Below, piece by piece: positions 1-5,059 of a DNA stretch of 6,585 nucleotides. Under the pieces are notes generated by a model. That model was not told the origin of the DNA. It saw only the letters and a list, made by a program, of their open reading frames with translations, and ran no database searches. Origin of the DNA: Flavicella sp037132785 (GTDB lineage Bacteria; Bacteroidota; Bacteroidia; Flavobacteriales; Flavobacteriaceae); contig NZ_JBAHZZ010000004.1 of the NCBI RefSeq assembly GCF_037132785.1, forward strand, positions 1 to 6,585, written 5' to 3'. Position numbers and translations under genes: made by a program. The stretch's first letter is position 1. Each line of letters begins with the position of its first letter.

Positions 1-321
1 TTGACGAATACTAAATCGTTTTCCCATTTGAATACTAGAAATACTTTTGCTAGTTGTACTCATTTCAAAAACCACACAAAAAGCCTTTTGTAAACCAAAT
101 TTTACTTTATGAAATAAGGTGTTTGCAGTTGCACTTTCTACGTGCTGACAACCATAACAATGGTATCTATATCCTGACTTTTCACATCCTTTGGTCTGTC
201 CACATTTTATACAAGTAAACCCATCTTGCCATTTTATTTTGGCTAAATAAGCCTTACAAGCTTCATCATTTGCTAGTTCTTTTATAAAGTTTAGGATGTC
301 TTGACCTTTAAAATGTTCCAT
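1..321 (-). CDS. IS1595-type transposase, N-terminal part (cut by window edge)
   Basis: The minus strand is open from an ATG at 321 to the window edge, giving 107 codons without a stop; the C-terminal part, including the DDE-type catalytic core, lies outside. The protein begins MEHFKGQDILNFIKEL. It has a zinc-ribbon with two CxxC pairs, CIKC (about residues 36-39) and CYGC (about 55-58). These are followed by the pattern SATANTLFHKVKFGLQKAF and then a helix-turn-helix-like stretch (STTSKSISSIQMGKRF). This order (zinc ribbon, 'S.T..T.FH..K..L.K', 'S.KSIS..Q') is what I know from the ISXO2/IS1595 transposase family, whose N-terminal module helps recognise the element ends. The family call comes from recognition of this pattern; the subgroup cannot be told. 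Whether the full gene is intact cannot be judged from this window. Confidence 0.85.
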   Translation of the reverse strand, partial: MEHFKGQDILNFIKELANDEACKAYLAKIKWQDGFTCIKCGQTKGCEKSGYRYHCYGCQHVESATANTLFHKVKFGLQKAFCVVFEMSTTSKSISSIQMGKRFSIRQ

Positions 322-410
322 ATAGCAATGTTTTAAAGGATCAATATACGGAGACTAAATGACTAACTCAGTTTGTTTATATTAAAATACACAATTACCC
401 TGCTGACAAT
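1..410 (-). mobile_element. IS1595-family insertion sequence, transposase-start end (partial)
   Basis: The transposase start implies that one end of the element lies a short way above position 321. The stretch 322-410 is non-coding and would hold the terminal inverted repeat. I cannot place the terminus, because the partner end is outside the window and no 8-bp target duplication can be compared. The segment around 398-412 (CCCTGCTGACAATTA) is a possible terminus only. The upper boundary given here is an estimate. Confidence 0.55.
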
Positions 411-506
411 TAATCAATTAAACAGTGTTCAAAATTTAGGAGATAAAATTTAATCAGCCGTATGATCACAATATTCCCTATAGTTGTAGTTATACCAATT
501 TGATTT

Positions 507-629
507 TTTAAATGACGTAATGATAATTTGGAATGTTTTTTATTCAGATAAGTAAAAAAAGTAAAAGCATAGCCCCGTTACGGTTTTGTTTTTGTGTGAA
601 AAATAAACGAATTTAATGCGTCATTTAAA
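507..629. repeat. Inverted repeat TTTAAATGACG bracketing repeat copy A
   Basis: TTTAAATGACG at 507-517 and its exact complement CGTCATTTAAA at 619-629 bracket 101 bp. The enclosed segment contains repeat copy A. A short element with inverted ends and no gene could be a small non-autonomous mobile element. With arms of only 11 AT-rich bases it could also be chance or a relic. Confidence 0.45.
566..607 (+). repeat. Dispersed intergenic repeat, copy A
   Basis: The segment begins AGCATAGCCCCGTTACGG, continues TTTTGTTTTTGTGTGAA and aligns without gaps to 3598-3633, with 29 of 36 bases identical by my hand count. It contains the short palindrome CCGT-T-ACGG. Weaker similarity continues on both sides, for example TGCG...TAAATG downstream in both copies. 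Both copies lie in the same orientation, in the gaps on either side of the hydrolase gene. The function is unknown; I recall similar GC-richer motifs in intergenic regions of other Flavobacteriaceae but could not check this. Confidence 0.6.
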
Positions 630-689
630 TGTTAAAATGATGTTATTTTTACATGTCAAGATTTCCATTAAAATAGGGGGGGAATAATT

Positions 690-726
690 AAAAAAAAGCC
701 CTGTAATTAGTGTTTTACAGGACTTT
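690..726 (-). terminator. Intrinsic terminator of the hydrolase gene
   Basis: Read on the minus strand, AAAGTCCTGTAA (726 down to 715) pairs with TTACAGGGCTTT (706 down to 695) across an 8-base loop, with one U-G wobble. A run of eight T (697 down to 690) follows or overlaps the end of the stem. It begins about 50 bases after the TAA stop at 778-780. On the plus strand the stem has a C-A mismatch instead of the wobble and no strong T run, so the terminator serves the minus strand. Confidence 0.88.
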
Positions 727-777
727 ATTTTCTTTCTAAAATTGACCTTCGTAATTAAGATAAAGTCAATTTACATC

Positions 778-3351
778 TTAATTCCACTCAAAATCTCCAG
801 TTTCAATACTCCAATCATTTCCAAAAAAACCAGCACATTTTACTTTTGAATCACCCTCAATTAATACCTGATCGTCAAAAATTAATACATCTGGAAACGT
901 AGTTCCATTTACCAAATAGTGATTCATATAAGCTGCTTTCATTCCCTTTTTACCCGTTGCAGTAACAACACCAACACTTGCAATATCACTGTCTGCTCTT
1001 GGAACTATAAAGTAAGAACCCCATTGCGTCCCCTTCAATTCCTTTCCGCCAAAACTAATTTTATTATCATTTACTTGAATCGGATTGTTTTTTAACAATT
1101 TGTTCCACGCAATGTTATTATCTTTATTACCGTAAATAATTACGTTTCTATCTTTATACTTTTTTAAAGAAAACTCTGAATCTTTGACTACTTGAATCTT
1201 TCCATTCGCTCTGTACCAAAATGTTTCTGCATCAAATTTTGCTCTATTAAAATACCATTCGTTTTCAAATTCTGAACCGTTAGAAGCGTATACCAAAACT
1301 ACATTATTTCTAAAAGCATCTTTAAATCCGCCATTTCTATGGGGTCCTTTTTCTTTTAAAGAAGGTGCTTTAGAAACATTCCACTTCCCATTATTTTCTT
1401 CAAAAAACACAATTCCCTTATCTTCAATTTTTATAATTTCTCCATTTAAAGAAATCTCTACTATCGTATCACTAATTGGGCGTGTATCTATTTCAAGCAG
1501 AGAAACATTCTTTGTGTTAATTTCAACTGACTTCTCTTTGCTAAATTCGAATGAACTTACCTCAAATGCTTTTTGTTGTTGATGTATAGTAATAAAATGT
1601 GAATTTGAAGAGACTCCTGGAGAGCCTGTATAAAATTCATACTTCTTTATGTCTTTGTCTTCCTTAATGGTTCTTTGTTTAAAGAATTCAAAAATTGGGT
1701 TCCAATCTACAGAATGATTACCATACCAATGTGTGCCATCTGGGTATTCATAATATGTAAAGTCATTATGAAATTTACCTAATCTCTCTCTCATATCTCT
1801 GGCAATATGGGTGGGTACAACCTTATCTTTTTCTCCATGTAAAATATATACACCGTGATGCAAATAATTTCTTATTAAACCAAGTGTTCTGCTTGGAGTA
1901 CCAGCTCGTTTAATCATACTTTCTACAAGTGTTGGCGTATACTTCATCATTAATCTTTCCTCAACTTTTGCAGTAATACCAAAATTAGAGACCTTCTCTA
2001 TAGGCATATTTGATCTTTTTCTTGTAAAAGAATCTCTATATAATAACAGATCTGGATATCCTGCACAAGGTGCAATAGCAGCGAAATAATCGGGATAAGT
2101 TGCTCCTAAATACCAACTCCCATGGCCTCCCATAGAGTGCCCTGTTAAATAAATTCGTTGATTATTGGGTTGAAAAATAGATTTTGCCTCAGCCAAAACT
2201 TCTAAAGCATCTAATCTTCCCCAATCTTCCCATGCAAACCCAAAAGGTCGTCGATTGGTGGGAGCCACAAGATTTCCCCAATCTTTTTGTTTATATGCGT
2301 TTGCTTGATTTACCGCTTCTACAGATGCTCCGTGGACAGATAAAAATAAGGCTTGTGATGCTTTATCTTTATTAGTTGTAGGTGCTACACTATAGTATTG
2401 AACACTTCCATCAATTTGACTAATAAAGGTGCGTTTGTGATGTTTATATTTTGATTTTAAATTGATTTCTAATTTTTTAGCAGCAATTTTCTGACCTTTA
2501 TTATCATTTAATATAAGACTTAGCACAACCTTATTATGAATCTCTGTATTCAATGCTGAACCAATTGTAAAAGGTACTTTTTGAACACTCATAGGTGCAA
2601 TTGGAGCAATTGAAGTTTGAATTTTTACTCCCTTTAAATCCGATTGAATACTATAATTCGTTAACCAATTATCAGATGAATTTACAACTCTAATAGCTCC
2701 AATGAATTCTCTATCTTCTTCAACCAAAATATCTGGTAGAGTTAAATCACGGTTTGTGAATTGAACCAAAGATTCAGGATCTATTATTCTTGCTCTAATT
2801 CTAGGGAACCTTCCAACTTTTAACACAAAAGTATTTAATCCTTTATTCAATGTAAGAGGAATTAAATTCCATCCAAAATCATAATGATCCCCTTCATGAG
2901 GTAATCCGTTTATTAGAAGTAAAGAATGGCCTGAAGCCTCGAACAATACCTTCTTTTTAGAAGAAGATTTATAAGATAAATAGACATAACTAGACCTTAA
3001 TTTTGAATCGTTAAAACTATTAGATGTATCTACTTTAATAGCATTCCACTTCAATTCGTTTCCTAAAAAATTAATATCAAAAACTTCGTTCTTTTTAACT
3101 GTTAATGTAGGGTTCATTAAAAACTTATAAAAAACGGGATCTTTCGGAAATGAAGAAGAGTTAAATTCAAAATTTTGAATTTTTAGAGCTAGCCCTTCTT
3201 TGAAGATATGTATAACCTTTCCTTCACTGACTTCGTTTACTTTCTCTTTTCCAAAATACTCTACAATATTTCCTGTTTTTTGCTGAGCTATTAATAAAAA
3301 AGGAGCAAACAGTAGAAAAATAATTTTAATTTTGATTGTTTTTGATTTCAT
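778..3351 (-). CDS. Secreted modular alpha/beta hydrolase (prolyl oligopeptidase-like serine hydrolase/esterase)
   Basis: The 857-residue protein is probably exported by Sec: a lysine-rich start (MKSKTIKIK), a hydrophobic core and a likely cut near LLIA-Q (about residue 22). No lipobox cysteine is present. Residues about 25-200 form a beta-rich module containing LLINGLPHEGDHYDFG (145-160) and PLTLNKGLNTFVLKVG, resembling lectin or PA14-like domains fused to hydrolases. Residues about 200-300 look like an immunoglobulin/CARDB-like linker. The alpha/beta-hydrolase core is about 305-565: likely oxyanion region SVHGA (338-342), nucleophile elbow GHSMGG (Ser406), Asp509 in HGEKDKVVP and His541 in PDGTHWYGN. 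Residues about 570-857 are a further C-terminal region (GPHRNGGFKDAF, 669-680) that I associate with large prolyl-oligopeptidase-like proteins of Bacteroidota and Planctomycetes. The triad looks intact; the substrate (peptide, or ester on a polysaccharide) cannot be told. It is a single-gene unit with its own terminator. Confidence 0.85.
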   Translation of the reverse strand: MKSKTIKIKIIFLLFAPFLLIAQQKTGNIVEYFGKEKVNEVSEGKVIHIFKEGLALKIQNFEFNSSSFPKDPVFYKFLMNPTLTVKKNEVFDINFLGNELKWNAIKVDTSNSFNDSKLRSSYVYLSYKSSSKKKVLFEASGHSLLLINGLPHEGDHYDFGWNLIPLTLNKGLNTFVLKVGRFPRIRARIIDPESLVQFTNRDLTLPDILVEEDREFIGAIRVVNSSDNWLTNYSIQSDLKGVKIQTSIAPIAPMSVQKVPFTIGSALNTEIHNKVVLSLILNDNKGQKIAAKKLEINLKSKYKHHKRTFISQIDGSVQYYSVAPTTNKDKASQALFLSVHGASVEAVNQANAYKQKDWGNLVAPTNRRPFGFAWEDWGRLDALEVLAEAKSIFQPNNQRIYLTGHSMGGHGSWYLGATYPDYFAAIAPCAGYPDLLLYRDSFTRKRSNMPIEKVSNFGITAKVEERLMMKYTPTLVESMIKRAGTPSRTLGLIRNYLHHGVYILHGEKDKVVPTHIARDMRERLGKFHNDFTYYEYPDGTHWYGNHSVDWNPIFEFFKQRTIKEDKDIKKYEFYTGSPGVSSNSHFITIHQQQKAFEVSSFEFSKEKSVEINTKNVSLLEIDTRPISDTIVEISLNGEIIKIEDKGIVFFEENNGKWNVSKAPSLKEKGPHRNGGFKDAFRNNVVLVYASNGSEFENEWYFNRAKFDAETFWYRANGKIQVVKDSEFSLKKYKDRNVIIYGNKDNNIAWNKLLKNNPIQVNDNKISFGGKELKGTQWGSYFIVPRADSDIASVGVVTATGKKGMKAAYMNHYLVNGTTFPDVLIFDDQVLIEGDSKVKCAGFFGNDWSIETGDFEWN

Positions 3352-3379
3352 TTGATGATTTTTAAAAGGTTCTATAACT

Positions 3380-3387
3380 TAAAAATA
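3380..3387 (-). promoter_or_regulatory. Candidate -7 element for the hydrolase gene
   Basis: On the minus strand TATTTTTA matches seven of eight positions of the Bacteroidota -7 consensus TAnnTTTG. It would start transcription about 20-25 bases before the ATG at 3351. No good TTTG -33 element is present at the usual distance, so support is weak. Confidence 0.3.
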
Positions 3388-3597
3388 GCCTTTTCGGTCC
3401 TCTAAAAAAATAATTTTAGACCAACAACATTTTCTTATATCCAGAGAACCAAAATAATTCCTTAATTGAGATAAAGCTAGTTCTAAAAAATTTGTATAAA
3501 AGAAAGTATCTTGTTGGGATTTTACTAAATTTACAAAGAAATTCTATATGTGAAATATTTAGAATATCAATTTTATTAAAAAAACAATAAAAATTGG

Positions 3598-3640
3598 AGC
3601 ATCGCACCGCTAGGGTCTTGTTTTTATGTTAAATATTAAA
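3598..3640 (+). repeat. Dispersed intergenic repeat, copy B
   Basis: The segment starts AGCATCGCACCGCTAGGG, continues TCTTGTTTTTATGTTAA and matches copy A (566-601) at 29 of 36 bases. Further downstream, TTGCGATCTAAATGACAC (from about 3648) echoes TGCGTCATTTAAATG beyond copy A. The two copies are direct repeats about 3 kb apart. Unlike copy A, copy B has no matching 11-bp inverted arm that I can see, so it may be a more decayed or partial copy. Confidence 0.6.
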
Positions 3641-3727
3641 AAAAGTGTTGCGATCTAAATGACACAATAAATATCAGCCTATTTTAAGATTACACAAACT
3701 AATTCTACATTCAATAAATAAAGTAAA

Positions 3728-4486
3728 ATGACGAATAACTATTTCGATAAACAGTTTGAATTAAGATATTTTGAGATGAATAAATTTGGTACTGCATCGC
3801 CAACAACCATCTTAACTTTGTTAGAAGAAACGGCTGCTGATCATTGTTATTCTATAAATCATAGTTTATACCAACTAGAAGCACAAAATATTGGATGGGT
3901 TTTATTTTCTGGGTTTATGCAAATGGAGCGATATCCCAATTATAAAGAAAAAATCACTATTAGAACATGGTTATCAGTATATTCAACGATTAAAGGGTTT
4001 AGAGAAAACATTATTTACGATGAACAAGGTAATATAATTGGAAGAGCTAGAGGATTATGGGTTTTCTTCGACATTGAAAAAAGAAGACCTACCCCAATAT
4101 TTGATATCATAAAGGAGAAATGGTCTTTCTGTAATGAAGAAAGTATCAATCACAATATTTCTAAAAAAATTAAAGCAATCGAAAACCCTAATTATGAATT
4201 AAAATTTAAAGTGAATAGATATGATATTGATATGAATAAACACGTAAATAATATTAGATATTTACAATGGTTGATTGAGTCAGTTCCTGACGAAATTATT
4301 GATAATTATTATTTGCATTCTATAGATGGTAGATTCATTGCCGAAGCACATTTAGGGCAAACAATAGTTTCTTTGACTAAAAATGACACGAACGAAACAA
4401 AGGGTAAATCTTTACTACACACAATAAAAATAGAAGGGTCTGATAAAATTTGTACAACAACAAAAACAATTTGGAAAAAAATATAA
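3728..4486 (+). CDS. Acyl-ACP thioesterase (FatA/FatB-like, double hotdog)
   Basis: The 252-residue cytoplasmic enzyme has the usual length of bacterial acyl-ACP thioesterases, which release free fatty acids from acyl carrier protein and so end chain elongation. Residues about 5-130 form the N-terminal hotdog (RYFEMNKFGTASPTTIL, then LLEETAADHC, and GWVLFSGFMQMERYP at about 56-70). Residues about 155-250 form the second hotdog. The signature DIDMNKHVNNIRYLQW (166-181) gives the catalytic D-x-N-x-H set Asp168, Asn170 and His172. Glu206 in RFIAEAHLG lines up with the glutamate of the plant 'REC' motif, while the neighbouring plant cysteine is Ala207, as expected if cysteine is not essential. 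The start is the only ATG consistent with the family N-terminus; no Shine-Dalgarno is seen. It stands alone, divergent from the hydrolase and 573 bp from the next gene. Chain-length preference cannot be read from the sequence. Confidence 0.9.
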   Translation: MTNNYFDKQFELRYFEMNKFGTASPTTILTLLEETAADHCYSINHSLYQLEAQNIGWVLFSGFMQMERYPNYKEKITIRTWLSVYSTIKGFRENIIYDEQGNIIGRARGLWVFFDIEKRRPTPIFDIIKEKWSFCNEESINHNISKKIKAIENPNYELKFKVNRYDIDMNKHVNNIRYLQWLIESVPDEIIDNYYLHSIDGRFIAEAHLGQTIVSLTKNDTNETKGKSLLHTIKIEGSDKICTTTKTIWKKI

Positions 4487-4625
4487 ATACGAATGCACAA
4501 TCTGCTCCAACTAATATCGCAGGCGTGTCTATCATACACAACCATATCATTCCTTTGTCAAGATAAATACAAACATAATTCATAGTCAATAGAGTTTTAT
4601 AAATTAAAGTTTTTCGTTTCCCTCT

Positions 4626-4663
4626 ATTCAATGTCTTATTGCAGCAAATTTAATTTTATAGAT
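4626..4663 (+). repeat. Left arm of 38-bp inverted repeat
   Basis: The arm begins ATTCAATGTCTTATTGCA and ends TTTAATTTTATAGAT. It differs from the reverse complement of the right arm only at 4644 (G versus A) and 4659 (T versus G). Its minus strand carries TAAATTTG facing out of the cassette. Confidence 0.92.
4645..4652 (-). promoter_or_regulatory. Outward TAAATTTG (-7-like) in the left arm
   Basis: CAAATTTA on the plus strand reads TAAATTTG on the minus strand, a perfect match to the Bacteroidota -7 consensus TAnnTTTG. It points toward the thioesterase gene, where it would give antisense RNA if active. A convincing -33 element is missing, and the motif is a mirror of the one in the right arm because of the repeat. 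Confidence 0.25.
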
Positions 4664-4711
4664 GTGTAAGTAAATAACACAGACGCATTTATTAAAAAAC
4701 CGAATAAATAA

Positions 4712-4843
4712 AATTCTATAATTAGTAGTGAAATCATTAAAAAAGCTTGTATTGATAGTAGTCCTAAACAGATTGAACTCAGTGAGGTTGGATATCCTGA
4801 AAGGGTTAAATCAGCCTTAGAAACAATTATTGAGATGCTTTAA
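4712..4843 (+). pseudogene. Start-less reading-frame fragment inside the cassette (first part)
   Basis: Between a stop at 4709-4711 and TAA at 4841-4843 the plus strand reads as 43 codons that look protein-like: EIIKKACIDSSPKQIELS, then EVGYPERVKSALETIIEML. There is no ATG, GTG or TTG early in the frame, so it cannot be a normal small gene. I do not recognise the family. The balance of charged and hydrophobic residues suggests decayed coding sequence rather than random DNA, but at this length that is a weak argument. Confidence 0.3.
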
Positions 4844-4992
4844 TCATCAATTTAAAAGGCAAAAAAGAGAATAAAATTGCTGAAATATTTTCTCAAAAAC
4901 CAAATCAACTTAACCAAATAGTCAAGAAAAATAGAGTAATATACCTAGTTAAATTATCGGTTATATTACATTTAAAGAGCGATAGGTACTGA
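4834..4992 (+). pseudogene. Start-less reading-frame fragment inside the cassette (second part)
   Basis: In a different frame from the first fragment, and overlapping its end, 52 codons run from just after a stop at 4831-4833 to TGA at 4990-4992. The text includes KGKKENKIAEIFSQKPNQ and LNQIVKKNRVIYLVKL, with a helix-turn-helix-like rhythm. It has no ATG. Joined to the first fragment by one frameshift near 4834-4843 it would make one continuous protein remnant of about 90 residues. No family is recognised; a link to a DNA-binding protein of a mobile element is a guess. Confidence 0.3.
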
Positions 4993-5014
4993 ACTAAAAA
5001 AATGTAATTTAGCA

Positions 5015-5052
5015 ATCTCTAAAATTAAATTTGTTGCAATAAGACATTGAAT
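5015..5052 (-). repeat. Right arm of 38-bp inverted repeat
   Basis: The arm ends TTGCAATAAGACATTGAAT, the reverse complement of the left arm's start. It stops 7 bp before the ATG at 5060, so the transporter's promoter and translation-initiation region lie largely within or beside the repeat. Confidence 0.92.
5026..5033 (+). promoter_or_regulatory. Candidate -7 element for the K+ transporter gene
   Basis: TAAATTTG is a perfect match to the Bacteroidota -7 consensus TAnnTTTG. It would place the transcription start near 5040, about 20 bases before the ATG. A TTTG-type -33 element is not clear at the usual spacing (about 5002-5006 reads ATGTA). A second, weaker match (TACATTTA, 4967-4974) lies farther upstream inside the cassette. 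Confidence 0.4.
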
Positions 5053-5059
5053 CCAAAAA

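Larger units (their letters stand above)
322..777. other. Non-coding stretch between the IS and the hydrolase gene
   Basis: This 456-bp stretch has no convincing open reading frame. From left to right it holds the presumed end of the IS1595-type element, an 11-bp inverted repeat (507-517 and 619-629) enclosing a dispersed-repeat copy (about 566-607), a run of seven G (676-682), and the intrinsic terminator of the leftward hydrolase gene (690-726). I see no tRNA, riboswitch or small RNA gene here. Confidence 0.7.
3352..3727. other. Divergent intergenic region between hydrolase and thioesterase genes
   Basis: This 376-bp AT-rich region must hold the promoters of both flanking genes. It contains a candidate -7 element for the hydrolase (3380-3387) and repeat copy B (about 3598-3640). 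No clear promoter for the thioesterase could be picked out. The 63-codon minus-strand reading frame at 3416-3607 has no recognisable protein pattern and overlaps the start of the repeat, so I do not call it a gene. Confidence 0.65.
4626..5052. mobile_element. Inverted-repeat cassette: possible invertible promoter segment or MITE/decayed mobile element
   Basis: The arms 4626-4663 and 5015-5052 are inverted copies of each other with 36 of 38 bases matching, separated by 351 bp. A match this long cannot be chance. Two models fit. One is a non-autonomous or decayed insertion element; no target duplication is visible outside the arms (left flank TTCCCTCT, right flank CCAAAAAA). The other is a DNA inversion segment, a known Bacteroidota way of switching promoters, placed directly in front of a start codon. 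No recombinase gene is in the window. The nature of the element is inference; the repeat itself is directly visible. Confidence 0.6.
4487..5059. other. Long intergenic region containing an inverted-repeat cassette
   Basis: This 573-bp stretch has no intact gene. Positions 4487-4625 are ordinary AT-rich DNA with one slightly GC-richer patch (4495-4530). Positions 4626-5052 form a cassette bounded by 38-bp inverted repeats and containing two stop-bounded reading-frame fragments without start codons. Only 7 bp separate the cassette from the ATG of the K+ transporter gene. No terminator is evident after the thioesterase stop. Confidence 0.75.

Noticed and set aside
566..632. Integron attC-like site or tRNA-like structure in repeat copy A
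   Set aside because: There is no paired core of the RYYYAAC/GTTRRRY type at suitable spacing, no integrase, and no cloverleaf can be drawn.
2184..2375. 63-codon plus-strand frame inside the hydrolase gene
   Set aside because: It lies wholly antisense to a well-supported gene and its translation shows no family pattern.
3416..3607. 63-codon minus-strand frame (MRCSNFYCFFNKID...) upstream of the hydrolase
   Set aside because: It is rich in F, K and I as expected of AT-rich non-coding DNA, shows no recognisable domain, and its start lies in repeat copy B.
778..4486. Functional link between the hydrolase and the thioesterase as a lipid-processing pair
   Set aside because: They are divergent and separated by 376 bp with a repeat between them; one is exported and the other cytoplasmic. 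Adjacency alone does not support a shared pathway.
4309..4631. Two overlapping minus-strand frames over the thioesterase 3' end and the following gap, including the text IDTPAILVGADCAFVF
   Set aside because: They run antisense to the thioesterase gene in part, and the remaining text in 4488-4625 matches nothing I know. A decayed membrane-protein tail is conceivable but not supportable.
4626..5052. CRISPR array or tandem repeat
   Set aside because: There are only two repeat units, in inverted orientation and 351 bp apart; no regularly spaced direct repeats are present anywhere in the window.
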